Assembly: GCF_002898515.1 (NCBI RefSeq)
Contig: NZ_PPFX01000004.1
Location: 1 to 38,888, forward strand
DNA length: 38,888 bases
Source: Geothermobacter hydrogeniphilus
GTDB taxonomy: Bacteria; Desulfobacterota; Desulfuromonadia; Desulfuromonadales; Geothermobacteraceae
Direction of reading: 5' to 3'
Shown: one piece after another, positions 1-6,803 of the stretch
Layout of the letters: each line of letters starts with the position of its first letter
How positions within the stretch are numbered: position 1 is the stretch's first letter
Position numbers and translations under genes: made by a program
The notes under the pieces: model-generated
What the model saw: only the letters and a program-made list of their open reading frames with translations
The model's database searches: none
What the model was told of the DNA's origin: nothing

Positions 1-60
1 GATTGGGTGGACGATTTGGCTCGGAATCACTGGTCGGCATGGCTCGGAATCCGCATCAAA
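1..60. mobile_element. Possible insertion-sequence terminus (IS21-like multi-repeat end)
   Basis: The first bases contain a unit of about 23 nt repeated in tandem. Two successive units end in TGGCTC, at about 22 and 45, and the following units begin GGAAT (CGGAATCACTGGTCGGCATG, then CGGAATCCGCATC). Multiple short direct repeats of this GGAAT-N-TGGTC style are typical of the ends of IS21-family elements, where the transposase binds. No transposase gene is in the window, so the body would lie to the left of base 1. The family assignment is from memory of such ends and is tentative. Confidence 0.35.
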
Positions 61-233
61 ACCTTAAATGGGACGCAGAAAGGGCGGATGAACGCTGATC
101 AGGCAAAAGCCAAAGACAATTTCGCTTGCCGAGATCTGTACTGACGAACAATTTGTGCAACAGGTTGTTGCATGAAGCAACCTCTTGGGGCAGGTTTGAC
201 TTTCTGCTGTTTGAGACCAGTCTCAGTTTCAGG

Positions 234-536
234 TCAATCTCCAGCTGATTCTGAATCGGGTCGCTTCTTCGGGTCTTTGCGATTGTCGAAGACTGCGTGG
301 ATGACGAGCAGTTTTTTTTCGGTGGAGTAGAACACCGAGAAGGGGAATTTTCGGATGAGTTTTCTGCGCAGGGGGCCGTGGATCGGAGCCCCGGTTTCGG
401 GAAACTCGAGTATCTGCTCGATTGCGGTTTCCAGGTGAAAGAGAAACTGTAAACCCAGGCCTTTCTGTTGCAGTTCATACCATGCAAAGGCCGATTCAAC
501 ATCAGTCCTGGCCTGATCGGTGTAGCAGACCTTCAC
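234..536 (-). CDS. RelE/ParE-family toxin
   Basis: A 100-residue protein with the type II RelE/ParE layout: an N-terminal strand (KVCYTDQAR), a helical hairpin with FAWYELQQKGLGLQFL, and a C-terminal sheet ending HAVFDNRKDP. Toxins of this family either cleave mRNA on the ribosome or poison gyrase; the sequence alone does not decide which. It starts with GTG at 536, and that codon overlaps the TGA of the upstream antitoxin gene (GTGA). This is the usual antitoxin-first, translationally coupled order. The length is normal for the family and no frameshift is seen. The pair is flanked by decayed mobile DNA, which suggests an acquired cassette. Confidence 0.8.
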   Translation of the reverse strand: MKVCYTDQARTDVESAFAWYELQQKGLGLQFLFHLETAIEQILEFPETGAPIHGPLRRKLIRKFPFSVFYSTEKKLLVIHAVFDNRKDPKKRPDSESAGD

Positions 537-763
537 TTGTAATCTCTGCGGAGTTGTTCATGGACCTCTGTGGCCGGGTGCAGATTTCCCGGATCGGTCC
601 GGTAGGTCGCAATGCGTTTGTCGAGTTCCGCTTTCTGCCATTCCGGCATTGGCAGGGTCGCGTTGTCCTCGGCAATGGAGTCCCATATCGTTTCAACGAT
701 GGCCAGTTTCTCTGCAATCTGCAATTGCTTGACCTCTTTGATGATTTCCGTTGGTCGCATAGC
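533..763 (-). CDS. Antitoxin of the RelE/ParE pair (addiction module component family)
   Basis: About 76 residues starting MRPTEIIKEVKQL, matching the short helical 'putative addiction module component' family: an N-terminal helix, the segment LAIVETIWDSIAED, then a basic/acidic tail (EWQKAELDKRIATY). I chose the ATG at 763 over the longer frame from 808. The upstream residues look non-coding, the decayed copy at 1028-1258 begins at the equivalent methionine, and AGGAGAAATC precedes the ATG. The product should bind and neutralise the toxin encoded just downstream with a 4-base overlap, and it probably autoregulates the operon. No palindromic operator was identified. Confidence 0.75.
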   Translation of the reverse strand, partial: AMRPTEIIKEVKQLQIAEKLAIVETIWDSIAEDNATLPMPEWQKAELDKRIATYRTDPGNLHPATEVHEQLRRDYK

Positions 764-860
764 TTGATTTCTCCTGGATTCGGCGTGTGTCTGAGTATAC
801 GGCGCCATGCCGGGAGAGTAAAGATCGGTTCGTCCTGAAAAAACTTTTGCAGGACCTATG

Positions 861-917
861 GTCAGGTCTTGAATTATCAGATTATGGGGACGCCGGGGTC
901 AGGTCTTGAATTGTCAG
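861..917. repeat. Direct repeat GTCAGGTCTTGAATTRTCAG, two copies
   Basis: GTCAGGTCTTGAATTATCAG at 861-880 recurs at 898-917 with one change (GTCAGGTCTTGAATTGTCAG), separated by ATTATGGGGACGCCGG. The second copy is followed at 930-950 by three 7-nt units (GAGGTGC, GAGGTGC, GAGGTTC). This is the same arrangement of a GGGGAC motif beside heptads that recurs elsewhere in the window. It is probably a dispersed repeat inserted between the two toxin/antitoxin copies. Confidence 0.6.
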
Positions 918-1003
918 TTATTGAATTCCGAGGTGCGAGGTGCGAGGTTCAAACAGGCTTGTTCTCGCTTCTTACATCTCGCAGGAATACGGGACCATCA
1001 TCC

Positions 1004-1258
1004 CTAGCCTGGTCGGTGTAGCAGAACTTCTACTTGTAATCCCTGCGGAGCTGTTCGTGAACCTCCGTGGCCGGATGAAGGTCGCCCAGGGTGGTCCGAT
1101 AATCCGCAAGGCGTTTGTCGAGTTCCGCTTTCTGCCATTCGGGCAACGGCAGGGTCGCGTTGTCTCCGGCGATGGAGTCCCAGATTTGTTTCAACGATGG
1201 CCAGTTTTCCCGAGGTTTTCAGCTGATTGACCTCTTTGAAGATTTCCGTTGGTCTCAT
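1004..1258 (-). pseudogene. Decayed second copy of the toxin/antitoxin cassette
   Basis: Reading leftwards from 1258, the frame begins MRPTEIFKEVNQL, clearly paralogous to the intact antitoxin at 533-763. Around 1185 one extra base (GAAACAAATCTGG against GAAACGATATGG in the intact gene) shifts the frame. After that point the DNA still matches the intact antitoxin almost base for base (GAATGGCAGAAAGCGGAACT), but it is no longer translated in phase. The matching toxin start is present as GTAGAAGTTCTGCTACACC, then homology stops near 1004 after about ten codons. The antitoxin is therefore frameshifted and the toxin is truncated. Confidence 0.75.
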
Positions 1259-1410
1259 AGGTGTTTTCCCTTTTTTTTCATTTTTTTTCGTGACACCCCC
1301 AAAATTTGAGATTTTTTTGAGATGCGGTCTTTATACTGCGCGAGGATTCAGTATCAGGAGGTTTGTTATTTTCAGGCATGGGTTGAAAAGCTGCAACGGG
1401 GGGGGAGTTT

Positions 1411-3315
1411 ATGGAGAAAACGGCGGAGGTCCTGTTCAATCACCGGCGGTTGACCGTGCTGGCGATCAAGATGACCCTGATCTGTCTCGCTTTTCTGTCG
1501 GCGTTTGCCTTGCGCTTCGACCTGGTGATTCCCGGGGAATATTGGAGTACCATCACCGCGCTGATCGTTCCGCTGCTGCTGATCAAGCTGCTGGTTTTCC
1601 GCCAGATGGGTCTTTCGACCGGGTGGTGGCGTTATGTCTCGCTGGCCGATGCGTTGTCGATCTTCAAGGCGAACCTGGTTGCGTCGGTCCTCTTCATCGT
1701 CTACGTCTCCCTGGTGCATCGTCTCGACAACGTACCGCGTTCGGTGCTGGTGCTCGACGGGGTGCTCTGCTTTCTCTTCGCCTGCGGCATCCGCCTGCTG
1801 ACCCGGGCCTACCGGGAGGACTATCTGCCCTTCTTCAGCCGCTCCGGCGGAAGCCGGACCCGTATCCTGGTGATCGGGGCCGGCAACGCCGGCCAGGCGA
1901 TTGTCCGTGAGCTGCGGCAGAATCCCGACCTGAACATGGAGGCGGTCGGTTTTCTGGACGCCGATCCGACCAAGCAGCAGAAGTCCTTCCAGGGGGTCAA
2001 GGTTCTCGGCGGGACCCATGAGCTGGAGTTGATCTGCAAGGCCTACCGGGTGGATGAGGTGATTATCGCCATTCCTTCGGCGTCGGGCCGGGCGATGCAG
2101 GACCTGGTGACACTCTGCCAGACGGCGGGGGTCAAGTTCAAGACCCTGCCGGGGGTCGGCTGTCTGATTGACGGCCGGGTTTCGGTACAGCAGTTGCGGG
2201 ACGTCGACATGGAAGATCTGCTTGGCCGGGAGCCGGCCCGGTTGGAAATGGAGGAGATCGGTCGCTATCTGACGGGGAAGCGGATCCTGATCACCGGCGC
2301 CGGGGGCAGTATCGGCAGCGAACTGTGCCGCCAGGTGGCCCGCTTCAAGCCATCGCGCCTGATCCTTTACGAACATGCCGAAACGGCCCTGTTTTATATT
2401 GAAAATGAGTTGCGGGCGCTTTTTCCGCAGTTGAATGTTCTTCCGGTGGTCGGCGACATCCGGGACATGGCTCGGGTAGACAGTATCTTTGCCGAGTCTG
2501 CCCCGGAGGTCGTGTTTCACGCGGCGGCCTATAAGCATGTGCCGATGATGGAATGCAACCCGGCCGAGGCGGCCAACAACAACGTGCGTGGTACCCGGGT
2601 TCTGGCCGATGCCGCCGACCGCCACGGGGTGCGCAATTTCGTCATGATCTCGACGGACAAGGCGGTCAACCCGACCAATGTCATGGGGGCGTCGAAACGG
2701 GCGGCGGAAGTCTATGTGCAGAATCTCGCCCGGCGCAGCATGACCCATTTCGTCACGGTGCGGTTCGGCAATGTGCTCGGCAGCAACGGTAGCGTTATCC
2801 CGACCTTCCGCGAGCAGATCCGCCAGGGGGGGCCGGTGACGGTGACCCATCCGGAGGTGACCCGGTTTTTCATGTCGATCCCGGAGGCGGCCCAGCTGGT
2901 GCTGCAGGCCGGGTCCATGGGCAACGGCGGTGAAATCTTTCTGCTCGACATGGGATCCTCGGTCAAGATCGTCGAGCTGGCGGAAACCATGATCCGGCTG
3001 TCGGGGTTCAAGCCCTATGAAGAGATCGACATCGAGTTTACCGGGCTGCGTCCGGGGGAAAAGCTTTACGAGGAACTGCTGATCGGTGGTGAGGGGATCA
3101 AGCCGACCCGGCATGAAAAAATCCGGGTGGCCGCTTCGACGGAAACCGACTGGGACGGGCTGAACCGGCGGCTGGATGATCTGTACGAAGCGTCACGTCA
3201 TTACCAGACCGCCGAGGTGTTGGCCCGGTTGCAGGAGCTGGTTCCGGAGTACCGGCCGGTTCCCCGGTTTCCGAGCGGCGAGGTGGAGCGGATGGAATCG
3301 TTCACTTCGGTTTGA
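1411..3315 (+). CDS. Membrane-anchored nucleoside-diphosphate-sugar 4,6-dehydratase (WbpM/CapD/FlaA1-like)
   Basis: 634 residues. About four membrane helices occupy residues 15-130. A first Rossmann domain follows (GAGNAG at about 156), then a second NAD-binding domain (GAGGSIGS at about 296). The active-site region STDKAVNPTNVMGASK has Met425 and Lys429 in an MxxxK arrangement instead of the usual YxxxK of short-chain dehydrogenases. That substitution is characteristic of the WbpM/FlaA1 inverting and retaining 4,6-dehydratases acting on UDP-GlcNAc-type sugars. The length is right for the long WbpM class. The start follows a GGGGGGGGAG ribosome site. The enzyme probably supplies a deoxy-amino sugar precursor for the polysaccharide exported by the genes downstream. 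Confidence 0.88.
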   Translation: MEKTAEVLFNHRRLTVLAIKMTLICLAFLSAFALRFDLVIPGEYWSTITALIVPLLLIKLLVFRQMGLSTGWWRYVSLADALSIFKANLVASVLFIVYVSLVHRLDNVPRSVLVLDGVLCFLFACGIRLLTRAYREDYLPFFSRSGGSRTRILVIGAGNAGQAIVRELRQNPDLNMEAVGFLDADPTKQQKSFQGVKVLGGTHELELICKAYRVDEVIIAIPSASGRAMQDLVTLCQTAGVKFKTLPGVGCLIDGRVSVQQLRDVDMEDLLGREPARLEMEEIGRYLTGKRILITGAGGSIGSELCRQVARFKPSRLILYEHAETALFYIENELRALFPQLNVLPVVGDIRDMARVDSIFAESAPEVVFHAAAYKHVPMMECNPAEAANNNVRGTRVLADAADRHGVRNFVMISTDKAVNPTNVMGASKRAAEVYVQNLARRSMTHFVTVRFGNVLGSNGSVIPTFREQIRQGGPVTVTHPEVTRFFMSIPEAAQLVLQAGSMGNGGEIFLLDMGSSVKIVELAETMIRLSGFKPYEEIDIEFTGLRPGEKLYEELLIGGEGIKPTRHEKIRVAASTETDWDGLNRRLDDLYEASRHYQTAEVLARLQELVPEYRPVPRFPSGEVERMESFTSV

Positions 3316-3388
3316 AAAGGGGGCAGGGAAGAGGAGAAGGAGGCCTGATGACCGGCACTGAAGCTCCCGTTTCAGCGGACTTTGGTCG

Positions 3389-3418
3389 TTGACTTGCCCC
3401 GCTGTCTCTGCCTAGTAT
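3389..3418 (+). promoter_or_regulatory. Predicted sigma70 promoter for the export genes
   Basis: TTGACT (3389-3394), an 18-nt spacer and TAGTAT (3413-3418) lie about 60 nt before the start of the 160-residue secreted protein. It would separate the transcription of the export genes from the dehydratase gene. Pattern match only. Confidence 0.5.
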
Positions 3419-3477
3419 CAAAGGTTATGGAAAAGCTATTCGGTTCCGTATAAACCCGAACAAGGGGGGAGGACAAG

Positions 3478-3960
3478 ATGAAAAAACTGGTTGTTCTGAT
3501 GTGTGTGCTGGCCCTGGCCCTGCCGGTATTTGCCGCTGAAAAGCAGGAAGGTGCCACGGTTTCCGAAACCGATTGCACCAAGGATGTGCGGCCCGCGGTC
3601 AACACCCTGTTTCAGCAGGGACAGAAGGAAGGAAAATCCCTGGAGCAGATGATCAGGCAGGCGCTTGAACTGGGACCCAACCTCTGCGGCGTGCTGGTGG
3701 TCGCCAATGAACTCGGCTATCCGCAGAAGGATGTCCTCAATGCCCTGGCCGACGCCGGGGTGGCCAACGAGGTGATTGTCCGGGCGGCGGTCGATGCCGG
3801 CTACGATAAGCGGATTGTTGGCGAAGTGGTCGGCCTCGACGAACTGGCCGGCCTCGGTTACACCCCCGCCGGCGCCACCGGCGCGGTGGTCGCGAACCCG
3901 ACGACGGTCGGTGGCGGCGGCCGTATCAGTACGTCGGTCAGCCCGTCGAAGGTGCAGTAA
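3478..3960 (+). CDS. Small secreted protein of unknown function in the export locus
   Basis: 160 residues with a clear Sec signal peptide (MKKLVVLMCVLALALPVFAA, cleavage near residue 20). The mature part is helical with short repeated stretches (LVVANELGYPQKDVLNAL, VIVRAAVDAGYDKRIVGEVV), followed by a Gly/Thr/Ser-rich tail (PTTVGGGGRISTSVSP). Two cysteines in the mature protein, Cys33 and Cys70, could form a disulfide. The ribosome site AAGGGGGGAGG sits 7-8 nt before the ATG. I do not recognise a family. Its position directly before the outer-membrane barrel and the OPX gene suggests a periplasmic accessory of polysaccharide export, but that is inference from neighbours. Confidence 0.7.
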   Translation: MKKLVVLMCVLALALPVFAAEKQEGATVSETDCTKDVRPAVNTLFQQGQKEGKSLEQMIRQALELGPNLCGVLVVANELGYPQKDVLNALADAGVANEVIVRAAVDAGYDKRIVGEVVGLDELAGLGYTPAGATGAVVANPTTVGGGGRISTSVSPSKVQ

Positions 3961-4027
3961 AGGCAGGACCTTTGGCCGCTGGCCTTTAACCAGAACCATT
4001 CAATTTTTTCTATTCAGGAGGAATCCG

Positions 4028-5371
4028 ATGAAACATTTATCCGCCCTTGTCGGGCTGATGTTGCTGGTGTGTCCGCTGACCGGATGGGCGGCCGATGCGG
4101 CGCCGGCGACTCCGGAGACGATGGAAGCGCCGTCGGGCTATCTGCCGTCGCCGCCGATCGCCGGACAGGTCCAGACCGCCGGAGAGGTCTTTGGTGCCGA
4201 GACCGGCTACCTGCATCCCTACCTGGCGGTCGGTGAGGTTTATACCGACAACTTCTTCAATACCCCGGGAAACAAGGAAGAGGAATTCACCACCGTTGTC
4301 ACCCCCGGTCTCTGGCTCGCCTTCCCCGGGCTGAAGACCCGTCCGGAGAAGCTGGCGACTCTCAATACCGCGGCCGGCGGCATGCCGCTGACCCGTTTCC
4401 GGCAGAACAGCGGCCACCGCCTGCAGGGGTACGCCGGTTACAGCGCCGACTTCTACAAGAACAAGAATTTCACCGACCAGGAGAACACCACCCAGCGCGG
4501 GGAGGGGATGATCGATGTCAACCTGCGCGGTGGCCTCGGCCTGAACCTGGCGGCGGTCTACGAGAATACCCAGGATCCCTACTCGACCGGCGCCAGCAAT
4601 TCCCGGCTGGTCGACAAGTACACATCCTACCTGTTTGACGGCATCGCCAGCTACGAAGTCGGCCCGAGACTGACCCTGCGCGCCAATCTCGGCTACTACA
4701 GCCTCGATTATGACGCCGACCGCAACGCCTTTCGTGATCGTGATGACTTCAAGGCCGGTGCCGCGGTCAGTTACCGGGTGCTGCCGAAGACCCGGGTCTT
4801 CGTCCAGTACGAGTATGTTGATGTCGATTATGACCGGGGGGTTCAGGATGACAGCGAAGAGAACCGTTATTTTCTCGGTCTCCACTGGGACGTGACCGGC
4901 AAGACCCAGGGCATGATCAAGGGCGGTTACGAACAGAAGGATTTCAAGCAGAGCGGGGTCAGCGACGAGGATAATTTCATTGCCGAAGTGCAGCTGACTC
5001 ACCAGTTCACCCCCAAGTCGAAGCTCAGCCTGAGCGGTACCCGGCAGACCAATGAGTCGGATATCGCCGGCATCAGCAACCGCCTCACCTACCTCGGGGC
5101 GGCGGTCTACACCCAGCAGCTGACCGCCAAGACCAGCCTCAAGGTTGATTTTTCCTACAACCGCGACGAGTACCAGGATCTGCTCACCTTCGGCGGCAAG
5201 ACCGATTACCGTGACGATGACTATTTCAGCATCGGCGCCGGCATCGGCTGGTCGGCCCTGCGCTGGATGAACCTGAGCCTCGGCTACAATTACGGCAACC
5301 GCGATTCGAATTTCGATCGTTTCGATTACGAGAACAGCACCTTCTACGCCAACCTGACGGTGACGATGTAG
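4028..5371 (+). CDS. Outer-membrane beta-barrel protein of the polysaccharide export locus
   Basis: 447 residues. A signal peptide (MKHLSALVGLMLL... GWAA) is followed by a long series of alternating amphipathic strands with aromatic girdles (RLQGYAGYSADFYKN, TLRANLGYYSLDYD, TRVFVQYEYVDVDYD, LSLGYNYGNRDSNF). The last strand is STFYANLTVTM, ending in Met rather than the more usual terminal aromatic residue. The start at 4028 follows AGGAGGAATCCG; the longer frame from 3776 runs through the preceding gene and lacks a signal peptide. It resembles the BBP2_2-type barrels found beside OPX genes in myxobacteria and other deltaproteobacteria (the Wzp idea), so it probably forms the outer-membrane pore for the polymer. 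Confidence 0.8.
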   Translation: MKHLSALVGLMLLVCPLTGWAADAAPATPETMEAPSGYLPSPPIAGQVQTAGEVFGAETGYLHPYLAVGEVYTDNFFNTPGNKEEEFTTVVTPGLWLAFPGLKTRPEKLATLNTAAGGMPLTRFRQNSGHRLQGYAGYSADFYKNKNFTDQENTTQRGEGMIDVNLRGGLGLNLAAVYENTQDPYSTGASNSRLVDKYTSYLFDGIASYEVGPRLTLRANLGYYSLDYDADRNAFRDRDDFKAGAAVSYRVLPKTRVFVQYEYVDVDYDRGVQDDSEENRYFLGLHWDVTGKTQGMIKGGYEQKDFKQSGVSDEDNFIAEVQLTHQFTPKSKLSLSGTRQTNESDIAGISNRLTYLGAAVYTQQLTAKTSLKVDFSYNRDEYQDLLTFGGKTDYRDDDYFSIGAGIGWSALRWMNLSLGYNYGNRDSNFDRFDYENSTFYANLTVTM

Positions 5372-5380
5372 GAAACAACA

Positions 5381-5483
5381 ATGGCCGCGGAAAAGGCGGA
5401 ACCTTCAGGGAAAGGCAGGATAACCCTTTTGACGCTGTTTCAAATCTGCATTTTCCTGGTTTTTCCGTTCTTTCCGTGTGCCA
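5381..5483 (+). pseudogene. Deletion footprint of a GxxExxY cassette
   Basis: ATGGCCGCGGAAAAGGCGGA at 5381-5400 matches the first 20 bases of the intact GxxExxY gene (ATGGCCGCAGAAAAAGCGGA, 6315-6334) at 18 of 20 positions. It is followed within about 20 bases by GAAAGGCAGGATAA, similar to the end of that gene (GAAAGCCCAGGCAG...TAA). It then closes with GGTTTTTCCGTTCTTTCCGTGTGCC, similar to the sequence just after the intact gene (GGTTTTTCCGTGTGC). The middle of the gene is missing. The head (purine-rich CGGAAAA units) and the tail (pyrimidine-rich TTTTCCG units) are roughly inverted repeats in both places. Confidence 0.55.
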
Positions 5484-5514
5484 TGTTTTTCAGCCTGAAC
5501 AGCAAGGAATGAAA

Positions 5515-6312
5515 ATGAAACACGCATTGTTGAGCGCCCTGGCGGTTGTACTGCTGGGGATCTGCTTTATTCCCGCCGTAGCGGCGGGTGAAGCGGATTA
5601 CCACGTGGGGGAGGGGGATGTTCTGAAGGTGACGGTCTATGACCACCCCGACCTGACGACGACAGTGCGTATCGCCGGCGGCGGGAGCATTATCTTTCCG
5701 CTGATCGGTGAACTTTCCATCGACGGGCTGTCGGTCAGCGAGGTTTCGGAGAAGCTCTCCGCGGCCCTGGCCGACGGCTACATCGTCAACCCGCAGGTGT
5801 CGGTCTTCGTCCAGGAGTTCCGCAGCCGCAAGGTGGTGATCATGGGCCAGGTCGGCAAACCGGGACTGTACGAAATGTCCGGTCCGACCACCCTGCTGGA
5901 GCTGATTTCCAAGGCCGGCGGACTGTCGCGGGATGCCGGTGACCGGGCGACGGTGCATCGCAAGGTCGACGGCCGGGAACAGATCATCCGCATCGATCTC
6001 AAGCGCCTGCTCGAAGAGGGGGACAGCTCCCTCGATATCCCCCTGGTGACCGGCGACAACGTCTTCGTGCCCAAGGCCGGAATGGTCTATGTCACCGGTG
6101 AGGTCGACAACCCCGATTCCTACAAGATCGATGACAACACCACCGTCATCATGGCGGTCACCAAGGCCGGCGGTTTCACCAATCTCGCCTCCAAGGGCCG
6201 GGTCAAGGTGATCCGCAAGGTCGACGGCAAAGAACAGATTTTTGAAAAGGTGCCGATGAACATGGTGGTCAAGCCGGATGACGTGGTGGTGGTCCCGGAG
6301 AGTTTTTTCTAG
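5515..6312 (+). CDS. Short OPX polysaccharide export protein (Wza-family, Poly_export/SLBB)
   Basis: 265 residues. The signal peptide ends AVAA-GEADY with no lipobox cysteine, so it is predicted periplasmic rather than a lipoprotein. The Poly_export domain begins YHVGEGDVLKVTVYDHPDLT and includes FPLIGELSIDGLSV. Two SLBB segments follow (VVIMGQVGKPGLYEM... and MVYVTGEVDNPDSYKI...). E. coli Wza is about 379 residues and ends in a membrane-spanning helix; here the protein stops after the second SLBB (VVVVPESFF), so it lacks that pore helix. The start at 5515 is chosen because AAGGA lies 7 nt before it, but only 1 nt before the alternative ATG at 5509. It probably docks the Wzz/kinase to the adjacent barrel. 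Confidence 0.88.
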   Translation: MKHALLSALAVVLLGICFIPAVAAGEADYHVGEGDVLKVTVYDHPDLTTTVRIAGGGSIIFPLIGELSIDGLSVSEVSEKLSAALADGYIVNPQVSVFVQEFRSRKVVIMGQVGKPGLYEMSGPTTLLELISKAGGLSRDAGDRATVHRKVDGREQIIRIDLKRLLEEGDSSLDIPLVTGDNVFVPKAGMVYVTGEVDNPDSYKIDDNTTVIMAVTKAGGFTNLASKGRVKVIRKVDGKEQIFEKVPMNMVVKPDDVVVVPESFF

Positions 6313-6314
6313 GA

Positions 6315-6749
6315 ATGGCCGCAGAAAAAGCGGAAAAAACTGAAAGAGCCGGATTTGCAGGCGAGTCCCCGCCTGGGGATGAAATTACCCGTCGCATTAT
6401 CTGTTGCTTCTACACGGTCTACAACCGCCTGGGGTTCGGCTTTCTGGAAAAGGTCTATGAAAGAGCCCTGGCTTACGAGTTGACCAAGGCTGGCCTTTCG
6501 GTCCAGTGCCAGGTGCCGATTCGGGTCCATTACGATGGTCTGGCGGTCGGCGAATTTTTCGCCGATATTCTCATCAATGAAGAGGTGGTCGTCGAGCTTA
6601 AGGCGACTAAGAAACTTGCTCCGGAACATGAAGCACAATTGTTGAATTATCTCTGGGCGACCGACCTTGAAGTCGGCTTGCTGCTCAATTTTGGGCCCGA
6701 GCCGGTCGTCAATAGAAGAGTTTTTCGAAAGCCCAGGCAGTCCGGTTAA
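6315..6749 (+). CDS. GxxExxY-family protein (PD-(D/E)xK nuclease-like fold)
   Basis: 144 residues containing the family signature GFLEKVYERAL (residues about 48-58) and the PD-(D/E)xK-like core FADILINEEVVVELKA (Asp...Glu-x-Lys), which places it in the TIGR04256/GxxExxY family. No biochemical role is established for the family; members are scattered through bacterial genomes, often beside polysaccharide genes. It begins 2 bases after the OPX stop codon, with almost no room for a ribosome site. It interrupts an otherwise standard OPX-to-kinase gene order, and its ends are short A/G-rich inverted repeats. This looks like a cassette inserted into the operon. A shorter relic of the same cassette lies at 5381-5483. 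Confidence 0.85.
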   Translation: MAAEKAEKTERAGFAGESPPGDEITRRIICCFYTVYNRLGFGFLEKVYERALAYELTKAGLSVQCQVPIRVHYDGLAVGEFFADILINEEVVVELKATKKLAPEHEAQLLNYLWATDLEVGLLLNFGPEPVVNRRVFRKPRQSG

Positions 6750-6803
6750 TCCGCTTTTTTCCTGCCTTTTCCGGTTTTTCCGTGTGCAAAGGTTGAAAGT
6801 TTT

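Noticed and set aside
1268-1322. T-runs as an intrinsic terminator
   Set aside because: The long T-tracts have no GC-rich stem directly before them on either strand.
1372-3114. A 580-codon minus-strand frame
   Set aside because: Antisense shadow of the dehydratase gene; its composition (His/Arg/Gln/Asp-rich, no domain) is typical of shadows.
3776-4027. An N-terminal extension of the beta-barrel protein
   Set aside because: It would overlap the secreted-protein gene and remove the signal peptide; AGGAGGAATCCG before 4028 marks the start.
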